Below, in pieces: positions 25,107 through 33,870 of a stretch of DNA of 50,264 bases (position 1 is its first letter; each line of letters starts with the position of its first letter). Both the position numbers and the translations under genes were made by a program. The notes below the pieces were generated by a model that was given only the letters and a program-made list of their open reading frames with translations, had not been told where the DNA came from and did no database searches. Origin of the DNA: Thalassotalea sp. 1_MG-2023 (GTDB taxonomy: Bacteria > Pseudomonadota > Gammaproteobacteria > Enterobacterales > Alteromonadaceae); the NCBI RefSeq assembly GCF_030546745.1, contig NZ_JAUOPD010000024.1:1-50264 (forward strand), written 5' to 3'.

Positions 25107-26540
25107 TTAAACAACTTTTAGTTTCCACAAGCCTTTATTAAATAACTTCCAGCCTACATAAGCAAAAACTGCTTGTGCTATTGTAACTGAGAGAAAAACA
25201 CCGTTTGGCCCGAATGCAAGTAACTTAGCTAAACTATAGGCTAATGGAATTTGAATTAGCCAGTAGCATAGTAAGTTAACTTTCGTAGGGGTTTTTGTAT
25301 CTCCTGCGCCGTTAAAAGCTTGTACTAAGATCATGCCAAGTGCGAAGAATCCGTTCCCAAGACTGATCAATCTCAAGCAGTCAACACCATATTGAATCAC
25401 TAATGGATCTTGTGAAAATAAACCAATAATTTGTTTAGGTATGACTAAAAAAACCACAGCAACACCTACCATATAGTAAATATTATATTTAGCGATACGC
25501 TTTACTGATGACTCAGCTCGGTCGGGTTTATCAGCGCCTAGGTTTTGACCTACCAACGTTGCTACAGCATTACTAAGCCCCCATGCAGGTAGAATTGCAA
25601 ACATAAAAATACGTATTGCAATGGTATACCCTGCTGTTGCCTCACTGCCGTAAGTTGAAACAATTCTAACTAATGCAATCCAGCTTGCGGTAGCAATTAA
25701 AAATTGAATAACGCCAAAAAATGATAAACTCAGTAATTGTTTAATTAAACTTAATTTTACAATTAAATGCTTTATGTTTATTTGAATGCGGCCAGCAATA
25801 CCAAATAAGTGGTTTAATTGATATAAAACACCTACGCCTCTACCAATCGTGGTGGCAACTGCAGCACCGGTTAAGCCCATTTCAGGGAATGGTCCAATGC
25901 CGTAAATTAACATCGGATCAAGTACGATATTAATACCATTTGCTAACCATAAAGACCGCATTGCTACTGAGGCATCTCCAGCACCGCGGAATATTGCATT
26001 CATTAAAAATAAGTACAAAATCGTGATCGAGCCAGTTAACATGATAGTGGTATAGCTCTTACCTGCAGCAACAATGGCGTCATTGCCGCCCATTAAAATA
26101 AGAATATCTTCTGCAAAATTTAACCCGATGAAGCCGACAATTAGCGCAACAGCCAAACCGATCCAGAGGGTTTGCCCTGCTACTGCATTTGCTTGCTGGA
26201 CATTTTTCTCGCCATATCTACGTGCGATAGTTGCCGTGACCGCCATGCTCAAACCAATAGCAACAGCGTACAACAGTGTTAACACTGCTTCTGTAAGACC
26301 TACTACAGCAACAGCTTCTGCACCTAAACCTGAAACAAAAAAGATGTCGGTAATAGCAAATATCGACTCCATAAGCATTTCAAGTACCATAGGTACTGCC
26401 AGAATAAAGGCAGCTACGCCAATTGAACCTGAGGTTAAATCTTGATGTCCACCCTTTAAAGCTTGTTTGAAAAGAGCAAAAATACTGACTTTTCTTTTTA
26501 TCGCTGGAGGTGTTGTTAAATTATTATGTTCTGTGGTCAA
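25107..26540 (-). CDS. MATE family multidrug efflux protein
   Basis: A 477-aa membrane protein with about twelve transmembrane segments in two homologous halves, as in MATE exporters, which use a sodium or proton gradient to expel organic cations and drugs. Family-like blocks include VPMVLEMLMESIFAITDIFFVSGLGAEAVA (in part) at the start of the first half and GAGDTKTP late in the second. The start appears to be TTG at 26540 with AAGG about 10 nt upstream; no in-frame ATG is available before the first transmembrane segment. It is monocistronic. Confidence 0.92.
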   Translation of the reverse strand: MTTEHNNLTTPPAIKRKVSIFALFKQALKGGHQDLTSGSIGVAAFILAVPMVLEMLMESIFAITDIFFVSGLGAEAVAVVGLTEAVLTLLYAVAIGLSMAVTATIARRYGEKNVQQANAVAGQTLWIGLAVALIVGFIGLNFAEDILILMGGNDAIVAAGKSYTTIMLTGSITILYLFLMNAIFRGAGDASVAMRSLWLANGINIVLDPMLIYGIGPFPEMGLTGAAVATTIGRGVGVLYQLNHLFGIAGRIQINIKHLIVKLSLIKQLLSLSFFGVIQFLIATASWIALVRIVSTYGSEATAGYTIAIRIFMFAILPAWGLSNAVATLVGQNLGADKPDRAESSVKRIAKYNIYYMVGVAVVFLVIPKQIIGLFSQDPLVIQYGVDCLRLISLGNGFFALGMILVQAFNGAGDTKTPTKVNLLCYWLIQIPLAYSLAKLLAFGPNGVFLSVTIAQAVFAYVGWKLFNKGLWKLKVV

Positions 26541-26913
26541 AACGTTAAACCTTTTCCGTGTTTACGAATATTTCATTTATATAGCTATATAAATAAAGTG
26601 AATTGACTAAAATATAGATGGGATCGATTTTCTCAACGACACAGATTAAGTCATTACTTAACAGGTGTTTAAAGTGTTAAATATAGGTCGATGAGTCTTT
26701 GAATTGTAATGTAATTTAGATCAAAACCGAAAGATTATGATGGATTGATACAACTAAAAAAGATCCCAGAAGCTACAATATCAGCTGAAGCGATAGCGTT
26801 TATATTGTTCATTGTCTTACTCTCCGAGGATTTATGAATAGAAGAATAGAATGGCAGTCGTTGCTGTTAAAGTCAACGACTTTTTCATGCCTATTGAGGT
26901 CTAGATTCAAGCA
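26541..26913. other. intergenic region upstream of the MATE gene
   Basis: A 373-bp gap between the MATE start and the aldehyde dehydrogenase stop. It holds a possible plus-strand hairpin (26856-26881) with five Ts after it, and otherwise no recognisable element. Confidence 0.5.
26856..26885. terminator. weak hairpin with T run
   Basis: AGTCGTTG and CAACGACT form an 8-bp stem with a 10-nt loop, followed by TTTTT on the plus strand. No plus-strand gene precedes it, so its orientation does not fit the aldehyde dehydrogenase, whose stop is at 26914 on the other strand. It may still act as the 3' end of that transcript. Confidence 0.4.
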
Positions 26914-28368
26914 TTAAAAACCATAAGTGATCGCTTTAATGATTAAGTAATCATCAAGGCCATATTTAGAACCTTCTTTGCCAAAGCCTGAGTGTTTAAT
27001 ACCACCAAAGGGCGCAATTGGATGTGAAATTGCCGTATCATTAACACCTATCATGCCATAGTCTAAAGCGGTTGTAGTTTGTTGTAATCGGTTAATATTT
27101 TGACTAAATACATAACTGGCTAAACCAAACTCGGTATCGTTAGCTTGTTCAATGGCTTGTTCAGGTTCATCAAACGTAATTAAGGAAAATACCGGGCCAA
27201 ATATTTCGCATAGGGTAATATCACTACTGTGAGTGACATTATCAATCACGGTTAGCGGAAAAAAACTTGAATCTGGAGACTGCGATAATCCACCAATCAA
27301 TATTTTACCACCATCAGCTTTAGCAGATTCAACTAACTTGTGTACATTTTCAGCTGCTTCTTGATGTATTAAACAGGCAACATCGCTTTCTGCTGCTTCA
27401 CCGTTGCCTTGTGTTACTTTTTCTAAGCTTGCAACTAATTGCTTTTTGAACGCATCAGCAATAGGGCGATGTAAGTAAATTCTATTAGGGCTTATACATG
27501 TTTGGCCACAATTTCTTAATTTAGCATCGACTAACGCCTTAACTGCTAAGGAAATATCTGCATCATCGTAGACAATAAAAGGGGCGTTGCCACCTAGTTC
27601 TAATGATACTTTTTTAATTGATTCAGCACATTGTTTGTTCAGCAACTTTCCAACTTTTGTTGAGCCAGTAAAAGTAAACTTTTTAACTAAAGGGTGCTGC
27701 GTTAATTGTTCACCAATTGATCGAGAATCTTTGCCAACGACAATATTAAATACGCCGTCAGGTATACCTGCTTGTTTAGCGAGCACAGCTAATGCAAGTG
27801 CGCTATAAGGTGTTTCTGAGGCAGGTTTAATCACAATAGTACAACCTGCAGCTAATGCAGCTGCAGCTTTTCGGGTGATCATTGCCGTTGGGAAATTCCA
27901 TGGTGTAATTGCTGCCACTACGCCAACAGGTTGTTTAATAACACTGATCATTTTGTTATCAGCATGTTTTGAGATGGTATCGCCATATACGCGTTTTGCC
28001 TCTTCGGCAAACCAGTCGATAAAACTTTTTCCATAAGCGATTTCACCACCGGCATCAGCAAGTGTTTTGCCTTGCTCACGTGTCATGATAAGGGCAAGGT
28101 CGTCTTTGTGTTCATTGATCAATGCTGCCCATCGCTGTAGTTTGGCTGCTCGTTCGTAGCTTGTTTTTTCTTGCCATAAAGGTTGAGCCGTATTAGCGGC
28201 AGTAATAGCTTGTTCTACTTGGCTAGCAGTTGCCTCTGCTACTTTAGAAATCACTTCGTTGGTTGCTGGGTTAACAACCGGAAAACAATCATCAGATGTT
28301 TGCCATTGGCCATTGATAAACGAGCCGTGTTTCAGTAACTCGGTGTTTTTTAAATCTTTCATGTTCAC
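26914..28368 (-). CDS. NAD(P)-dependent aldehyde dehydrogenase, succinate-semialdehyde dehydrogenase (GabD) type
   Basis: A 484-aa aldehyde dehydrogenase with the GabD-like pattern: PWNFPTAMITRKAAAALAAG in the coenzyme domain, SLELGGNAPFIV with the general-base Glu and the nucleophile C291 in NCGQTC. GabD-type enzymes oxidise succinate semialdehyde and often alpha-ketoglutarate semialdehyde. It is divergent from the pyrroline-2-carboxylate reductase gene across a GntR-type operator, which places it in the hydroxyproline regulon; it may back up the dehydrogenase at 34934. Confidence 0.88.
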   Translation of the reverse strand: MNMKDLKNTELLKHGSFINGQWQTSDDCFPVVNPATNEVISKVAEATASQVEQAITAANTAQPLWQEKTSYERAAKLQRWAALINEHKDDLALIMTREQGKTLADAGGEIAYGKSFIDWFAEEAKRVYGDTISKHADNKMISVIKQPVGVVAAITPWNFPTAMITRKAAAALAAGCTIVIKPASETPYSALALAVLAKQAGIPDGVFNIVVGKDSRSIGEQLTQHPLVKKFTFTGSTKVGKLLNKQCAESIKKVSLELGGNAPFIVYDDADISLAVKALVDAKLRNCGQTCISPNRIYLHRPIADAFKKQLVASLEKVTQGNGEAAESDVACLIHQEAAENVHKLVESAKADGGKILIGGLSQSPDSSFFPLTVIDNVTHSSDITLCEIFGPVFSLITFDEPEQAIEQANDTEFGLASYVFSQNINRLQQTTTALDYGMIGVNDTAISHPIAPFGGIKHSGFGKEGSKYGLDDYLIIKAITYGF

Positions 28369-28445
28369 CTCCGTACAATTTCCATTTCGGTTAGTTTCTC
28401 AAACAGAGCATAGTTTATAAAGTCTAGAAAAGAATATATTTATTA

Positions 28446-28463
28446 AATGTATACAGTATGCAA
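28446..28463. promoter_or_regulatory. GntR-type operator between the aldehyde dehydrogenase and reductase genes
   Basis: AATGTATACAGTATGCAA contains the palindromic core TGTATACA and shares the 12-mer TGTATACARTAT with the site at 33565. FadR/FCD-type GntR proteins bind short G-T...A-C palindromes of this kind, and such a regulator is encoded at 36554. It lies in the 128-bp gap between two divergent genes of the locus. Confidence 0.6.
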
Positions 28464-28496
28464 TAATTGATGTGATTAATTGTTATAGAGGCTTTT

Positions 28497-29453
28497 ATGT
28501 TAAGTATTGACGCAAGTAAGGTAAATGAAGCTCTTACATTTCCTAAATTAGTTCCTGCTTTGGAACATGCATTTGCCAGTGATGTTACGGTTCCCCCACG
28601 TTTACATTTTGATATTGAGAATCCGAAAGCTAGCAGAGAAACAACGCTATTGATTATGCCCGCATGGCAATCAGGAGAAGTGGCTGGTGTTAAGCTTGTG
28701 ACTGTTGCGCCAGAAAATGCTGCAAAAAACTTACCGTCAATTCAGGGTAGTTATTTATTATTTGATGTTGATGATGGTCAATTAATTGCCATCATGGATG
28801 CACCTGCAATAACGGCTAAGCGTACAGCTGCAGCCTCAGCGTTAGCCTCAAGTTATTTATCTCGTACTGACAGTGAAACGTTGTTGATTATTGGTACCGG
28901 TACTTTGGCATCGCAGCTTATTGAAGCGCATGCATCTGTGAGACCAATTAAACAGGTTAAAGTTTGGGGGAGAACGCTCGAAAAAGCGCAATTAATTTGC
29001 GATAAAGTCGCGCATTTAGCAATTGATTGTCAAGCTGTTAGCGATATTGAAGGAAATATCGCAGATGCTGATATTATATCGTGTGCCACTTTAAGTCAGT
29101 CACCGTTAATAAAAGGTGAGTGGTTGGTACCTGGCCAACACTTAGACATGGTTGGCGCTTATCGCCCTGATATGCGTGAGATGGATGATGATTGCGTAAG
29201 AAGAGCAGCTATTTATGTCGATAATATCGAAAGTGCATTAAGAGAAACAGGAGATTTAGCAATACCTTTAGCTGATGGGGTTATTACACTTTCCGATATC
29301 CAAGCTGATTTATTTTCGTTGTGTAAGAAAGAACAAGTAGTGAGTCGCAGTGCTTCACAGATCACGCTTTTTAAGTCAGTGGGTCATGCACTTGAAGATT
29401 TAGCTGCGGCTAAGTTAGTGGCAGAACATGTAAATGCACTTAAAGTGAAGTGA
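28497..29453 (+). CDS. lhpI: ornithine cyclodeaminase/mu-crystallin family; probable delta1-pyrroline-2-carboxylate reductase
   Basis: A 318-aa protein of the ornithine cyclodeaminase/mu-crystallin family, with the substrate-side K66-like VAGVKLVTV region, a Rossmann GTGTLASQLIEAH motif and the conserved GAYRPDMREMDDD block. In hydroxyproline loci this family reduces pyrroline-2-carboxylate, made from trans-3-hydroxyproline, to L-proline. The Cys98/Thr263 dehydratase gene at 32480 makes exactly that substrate, so reductase is the preferred call over ornithine cyclodeaminase or ectoine-type enzymes. ATG 28497 follows AGAGG. Confidence 0.82.
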   Translation: MLSIDASKVNEALTFPKLVPALEHAFASDVTVPPRLHFDIENPKASRETTLLIMPAWQSGEVAGVKLVTVAPENAAKNLPSIQGSYLLFDVDDGQLIAIMDAPAITAKRTAAASALASSYLSRTDSETLLIIGTGTLASQLIEAHASVRPIKQVKVWGRTLEKAQLICDKVAHLAIDCQAVSDIEGNIADADIISCATLSQSPLIKGEWLVPGQHLDMVGAYRPDMREMDDDCVRRAAIYVDNIESALRETGDLAIPLADGVITLSDIQADLFSLCKKEQVVSRSASQITLFKSVGHALEDLAAAKLVAEHVNALKVK

Positions 29454-29586
29454 TATTCAAGACGATTAGCGTCAGTGAAGTTAATAAACAATGTTAACAG
29501 TTTGTAATATAAAGGAGTATTTGTTGACTTTCGTCACCTAGCTGCTTTTAATTAGGCTATCGCTGATGGATATAAGCTAATTTTAA

Positions 29587-31152
29587 ATGAGTTCGACAGT
29601 TTCTATTAATAATAAATTAAGCCGTAGGGTATTAATTTATATACTATTATGTAGCTCATTATTGTCATTAGTGTCAATTTCTATACAGCTATACTCCGCT
29701 TTTCAAAAAGATATTGTTCGTTTGAATCAACAAATGGACAATATTGAATCGAGTTATATTAAATCAATATCTACCAGTCTATGGGATTTTAATGCGCCAC
29801 TTGTAAAGCAACAAATTCAAGGGATTGTTAATTTACCTAATGTGAAATTTGTTGAGATAACCACGGGTTTTGGCAAAATATACCAGCATGGTGATGCACA
29901 AGTTGAAGCAATGAAAACGGTTGAATATCCGATCTTTTATGGCGAGAACGATCTTGGAGTGATAAAAATCGTATCAGATTACGAAGATATATATCTAAAT
30001 ATTCGAGAACAAGCGGGTTTTATTGTGATGTCTGAATCGATAAAAACCTTTATCGTCGCGTTCTTTATCATGTTTATTGTGCACTGGGTGGTCACCCGTC
30101 ATATTTATCATATTACTTCATATTCTCAGAAAATTAGCACGGATACGCTAGACACACCATTGGTTTTACAGCATAGAAATGAACACACTGACGAGCTTGA
30201 TGATTTAGCTGACGCTATTAATAACATGCGTATCGCATTGAAAAATGACATTGTGAAACTTGAAGAAGCTGAAAATGCACTAATCAAGTTAAATGGTGAG
30301 TTAGAAATTAAGGTGTACGATCGTACAGCTAAACTTGCAGCAAGTAATCAGCAATTACAGCAATCATTAGACGATTTAACCTTAGCTAAAGATCAATTGG
30401 TTCAAGCTGAGAAAATGGCGTCATTAGGCCAGCTTGTTGCAGGTGTTGCTCATGAAGTTAATACTCCTTTAGGTATATGTGTTACTTCTATTTCGGCATT
30501 AAAAGAAAAGGTTATCGAACTAAATGGCGCAGTTGAAAGTGAAAACTTAACAAAAGCGCAATTAACCAATACATTGGCTTTGTTAGTCGAATACCAAGAA
30601 ATAATAGAGCGTAGTTTAAATAAAGCCGTTGAATTAATCAGAGGTTTTAAATCTGTGGCTGTTGAACAGCACACAGATCCTGAAATTAATATTAATTTAG
30701 CGCAGCATGTGAATGATGTAGTTAATACGGTTAAAACGTTGTTCAAACGAAAACACTATACGATTAATTTATCAGTTGACGAACAATTAAATCTTGTCAC
30801 TTACCCTAGTGCTTGGAATCAAATTTTAACTAATTTTTTAACAAACTCACATATTCATGGTTTTGAAGACAGGGATAAAGGTGAAATTTGGATCGAATTC
30901 ACTAATAAAAATGGCTTTTTGACCTTACTTTACCGTGATGATGGAAAAGGTCTGTCTGCTGATATTCGTAAACGTATTTTTGATCCGTTTGTAACCACCA
31001 AGCGCGGGCAAGGTGGTTCAGGCTTAGGAATGAACATTGTGTATAATTTAGTCACTGTGAAGTTAGGTGGCACAATTACCTGTTTAGCTACAGAGCAAGG
31101 CTGTGGCTTTCAAGTAAAAGTACCTATTGCCGAAAAAGCTCACATTGCATAA
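29587..31152 (+). CDS. membrane sensor histidine kinase, orphan
   Basis: A 521-aa kinase: TM1 (about 14-35), a periplasmic domain of about 110 residues, TM2 (about 147-168), a HAMP-like stretch and a coiled coil (about 215-275). The phosphorylatable H289 lies in GVAHEVNTPLG, and a HATPase domain (NFLTNSHIHGF, DDGKGLS, GGSGLGMNIV) follows. The core closely resembles the kinase at 39462, sharing EKMASLG, LVAG and HE.NTPLGICVT. No response regulator gene adjoins it. It follows the reductase gene by 133 bp and is convergent with the oxidase gene, so it is embedded in the hydroxyproline locus; a role there is only a guess. Confidence 0.88.
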   Translation: MSSTVSINNKLSRRVLIYILLCSSLLSLVSISIQLYSAFQKDIVRLNQQMDNIESSYIKSISTSLWDFNAPLVKQQIQGIVNLPNVKFVEITTGFGKIYQHGDAQVEAMKTVEYPIFYGENDLGVIKIVSDYEDIYLNIREQAGFIVMSESIKTFIVAFFIMFIVHWVVTRHIYHITSYSQKISTDTLDTPLVLQHRNEHTDELDDLADAINNMRIALKNDIVKLEEAENALIKLNGELEIKVYDRTAKLAASNQQLQQSLDDLTLAKDQLVQAEKMASLGQLVAGVAHEVNTPLGICVTSISALKEKVIELNGAVESENLTKAQLTNTLALLVEYQEIIERSLNKAVELIRGFKSVAVEQHTDPEININLAQHVNDVVNTVKTLFKRKHYTINLSVDEQLNLVTYPSAWNQILTNFLTNSHIHGFEDRDKGEIWIEFTNKNGFLTLLYRDDGKGLSADIRKRIFDPFVTTKRGQGGSGLGMNIVYNLVTVKLGGTITCLATEQGCGFQVKVPIAEKAHIA

Positions 31153-31215
31153 ATGCGTTTGAAGATAAAAAGCTAAGCTTTAAACATACGTAACAATCAA
31201 AAGCGCGTACTTTTG

Positions 31216-32475
31216 TTAATTAAACCGACTGATACAAAAAGGCCTGATATCAACCTCGGTTTTGTCGTTATCGATAATTTGACCTACTAATGTCCCAGTA
31301 ATAGCACCTAAGGTAAGGCCTAAATGCTGATGACCTAATGCTAAAATAATATTTTCGTGCTTAGGTGCTTTGCCAATCACAGGTAATGAATCTGGTAATG
31401 AGGGTCTACAACCTACCCATCCTTCTGAGTTAACTGCTTTTCGTTTGATTATATCTTTAATAATATAACTTGCATTGTTGTAGAGCATTTCTACTCGTTT
31501 TACATTCATTGGTTGAGTAAGACCCGCAAATTCAGCCGTGCCTGCTAAGCGCAAACCATCACGCATTGGGGTGATAATGAACTTTCTTTCTGCAGAGGCT
31601 ATGGGCCGCGAAAAAGTATGTGCTGTGTTTTTGGGTAAATCTAAGCTATAGCCTCTTTCACTTTCTATTGGTAGGCGATAGCCTAATGCGCTGGTAAATT
31701 TTTTCGACCAAGCGCCAGTAGCTAATACAAGTTTGTCGAAACAATGAGTTTGATGCGCCGTAACAAGGTTTATTCCTTGATCATAATGATTTACCGCACT
31801 CACTTCTTCCTGGCATAGTTTAACACCTATAGAACGTGCATATTTTGCCAATGCTTGAGTTAACGCTAAAGGATTACAAGTATGTGCAACTTCTGTAAAA
31901 TGTAACGCATAATTTATGTTATCTGAAATGTTGGGTTCAAGTTGCTTCAATTGAGTTTTATTTAAAAGCTCAACTTTGACATTCTGCGCTTTGTAGCGTT
32001 GTTGCTGTTGCTTAATTTGCTCCAGTGGTGTGTTTTCAAAAACTAATAAGCTGCCTTGATTTATAAATAAATCGCTAGCGTTTGCTTCTTGTAATAGTAA
32101 TTGATAGCTTGCAATCGCTCGTTCATTTAATGAACGTAATGCTTTAGTGTTTTTTTCACGTTTTGATTTACGCATATTACCTATAAACTGGCAAAACCAA
32201 GGTATTGCTTTAGGGAAATAGCGCATTGATATAGCCACAGGCCCTAACGGATTTAACAACATGTAAGGTAACTGCCCGAGTAAACTAAATTCGGCAAGAG
32301 GGAATATTTGTTCGGTAGCAAAGTGACCAGCATTGGCTTTTGAACAACCTTCGCCTACAGGGCGATGATCAAATATCGTTACTTCGTAGCCACGCTTTTG
32401 TAATGCAATAGCGCAGTTTATTCCAATGATCCCCGCACCAATAATGGCGACTTGTTTGGTGTTATTTATTGTCAT
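31216..32475 (-). CDS. FAD-dependent D-amino-acid oxidase/dehydrogenase, probable cis-4-hydroxy-D-proline dehydrogenase
   Basis: A 419-aa DAO-family flavoprotein. The N-terminal dinucleotide fold is VAIIGAGIIGINCAIAL; LVLATGAWS and the C-terminal GHQHLGLTLG, which closes the FAD site, are also present. DadA-like members oxidise D-amino acids; in hydroxyproline loci they convert cis-4-hydroxy-D-proline, the epimerase product, to pyrroline-4-hydroxy-2-carboxylate. It starts 4 bp after the stop of the Cys/Thr dehydratase, so the two are one operon divergent from the epimerase operon. Confidence 0.87.
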   Translation of the reverse strand: MTINNTKQVAIIGAGIIGINCAIALQKRGYEVTIFDHRPVGEGCSKANAGHFATEQIFPLAEFSLLGQLPYMLLNPLGPVAISMRYFPKAIPWFCQFIGNMRKSKREKNTKALRSLNERAIASYQLLLQEANASDLFINQGSLLVFENTPLEQIKQQQQRYKAQNVKVELLNKTQLKQLEPNISDNINYALHFTEVAHTCNPLALTQALAKYARSIGVKLCQEEVSAVNHYDQGINLVTAHQTHCFDKLVLATGAWSKKFTSALGYRLPIESERGYSLDLPKNTAHTFSRPIASAERKFIITPMRDGLRLAGTAEFAGLTQPMNVKRVEMLYNNASYIIKDIIKRKAVNSEGWVGCRPSLPDSLPVIGKAPKHENIILALGHQHLGLTLGAITGTLVGQIIDNDKTEVDIRPFCISRFN

Positions 32476-32479
32476 GCCT

Positions 32480-33511
32480 TTACCTTAATAAGAAGCCTTG
32501 CGGGAAAATATCTTGCTTATTTAGTAGGAATTCGTGAATTCCTGTGATGTAAGATCGCCCACTGACACGAGGGACCACTGCATTAATACCGTGGTAATCA
32601 AGTGATTGTGTCGCACTAACGGTCATTTTGCTACTAACGATACTTTCAATCGTAATAGGTGTACCTAAATCGACTAATTGTTGGTGATTTAGTAAGGCAA
32701 TTCTTGCTGAAACACCAGTGCCAGTTGGAGAACGATCCACTTCACCGTCGGCAAAGATGCATACATGTCGAGAGTGTGATTTTGCATCTGTGGTTTTATT
32801 TGAATAGAAAATGGTGCCGTAAATAAAGCTCAGATCTTGTTCAACAGGGTGGTTTACTTGGTACTGTTTTGCGACTAGCTTTTTAATGGTCTGCCCTAAA
32901 TTGATCAACTGAAGTTGGTTTTCTGGTGTACATGAAACAGAGATTTTATCAGCATCTACAAACACATAATATGCACCGCCATAGGCAATATCAAAACTCA
33001 CATTACCGATACCTTCTACAAAAATTGTTTGATTGGTTACCTCTACAAAAGCGGGCACATTATCAAAGCTGACTTGTGTCGTTTTATTATGTTCATTGAC
33101 GTAAGCTTTTATTAACCCAGCCGGTGTATCAATGCCAATATAATCCTTAGTATTATTATTTAATTCGATTGCTTGGGTTTCAACAGCAAGAGAGACAACA
33201 GCGAGAATGCCATGACCACACATGCTTGAGTAACCCTCATTGTGCATGAATAAAATTCCGAAATCTGCATTAGATGTACAAGGAGTGGTAATTAATGCGC
33301 CGTACATATCAGCGTGTCCCCTTGGTTCATACATCAGAAACTTGCGCAAATGATCTAAGTGCTGGGTAACATATTGACGCTTAGCTAAAATTGTATTGCC
33401 TATTATCTCTGGATATCCAGCTAGAATAATCCGTAGCGGCTCTCCTTCAGTGTGCATATCAATAGTTTTTACTGATTGGTAACCTGTTAATTTGTTAAGA
33501 TTAAACTGCAT
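32480..33511 (-). CDS. trans-3-hydroxy-L-proline dehydratase (proline racemase family, Cys/Thr type)
   Basis: A 343-aa proline racemase-fold protein. The first catalytic residue is Cys98 in SMCGHG, but the second, normally Cys, is Thr263 in DRSPTGTG. That Cys/Thr pair is the known mark of trans-3-hydroxy-L-proline dehydratases (the human L3HYPDH type), which eliminate water to give pyrroline-2-carboxylate. Epimerases keep two Cys, as in the neighbour at 33871. Its product is the substrate of the reductase encoded at 28497, and the oxidase gene follows it by 4 bp. Confidence 0.9.
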   Translation of the reverse strand: MQFNLNKLTGYQSVKTIDMHTEGEPLRIILAGYPEIIGNTILAKRQYVTQHLDHLRKFLMYEPRGHADMYGALITTPCTSNADFGILFMHNEGYSSMCGHGILAVVSLAVETQAIELNNNTKDYIGIDTPAGLIKAYVNEHNKTTQVSFDNVPAFVEVTNQTIFVEGIGNVSFDIAYGGAYYVFVDADKISVSCTPENQLQLINLGQTIKKLVAKQYQVNHPVEQDLSFIYGTIFYSNKTTDAKSHSRHVCIFADGEVDRSPTGTGVSARIALLNHQQLVDLGTPITIESIVSSKMTVSATQSLDYHGINAVVPRVSGRSYITGIHEFLLNKQDIFPQGFLLR

Positions 33512-33564
33512 TTTTCACGCTCAAATTAAAAAATTTTATATATTATACTTGTCTCGATGAAATA

Positions 33565-33576
33565 ATTGTATACAAT
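33565..33576. promoter_or_regulatory. palindromic GntR-type operator between the divergent hydroxyproline operons
   Basis: ATTGTATACAAT is a perfect 12-bp palindrome located 54 bp upstream of the dehydratase start. Its TGTATACAATAT context repeats at 28448 (TGTATACAGTAT). A FadR-like GntR regulator is encoded at the end of the locus. Both sites sit in promoter regions of divergent hydroxyproline genes. Confidence 0.68.
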
Positions 33577-33641
33577 ATTCTATGTTGATTCTAGCAATTA
33601 ATAACAAAAGCTAGTTCCTTTTCATTATGTGGTAAAAATAG

Positions 33642-33850
33642 ATGACGAAAATTAATTGGCGAGGTGTTTACCCACTGGTAATAACACAATATAACGTACG
33701 CTTTGCAATTAACTTTTCGGCAACGAAAACCATGGTAGATTCTCTTATTTAAGAAGGTATTGACGGTATCGTCGCCTTGCTTATCTGTAGGTGAAAATTG
33801 TTACCGATGAAGTATTGTTATAAGCGAAAGTAACCTCGCTTAAATGTTAG
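33642..33850 (+). pseudogene. decayed N-terminal remnant of a DHDPS-family gene, probably pyrroline-4-hydroxy-2-carboxylate deaminase
   Basis: From ATG 33642 the frame reads MTKINWRGVYPLVITQYN and continues to ATKTMVDSLI, then a TAA stop, then EGIDGIVAL. After a frameshift VGENC follows (near 33789-33803), then noise. This order matches the N-terminus of dihydrodipicolinate synthase/N-acetylneuraminate lyase enzymes, with INW.GV.P.VTTQ, the DGIVALGTVGEN phosphate-loop region and its spacing. The normal length is about 300 residues; only about 60 remain, with at least one stop and one frameshift. Hydroxyproline loci normally carry a deaminase of this family, and it is the one step otherwise missing here. 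Identification is by eye. Confidence 0.75.
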
Positions 33851-33870
33851 TTAATGATTTTAGGACTTAA

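Noticed and set aside
26834..26917. 27-codon plus-strand frame with GAGGA before its ATG
   Set aside because: It overlaps the end of the aldehyde dehydrogenase gene, has no recognisable sequence and nothing else supports it.
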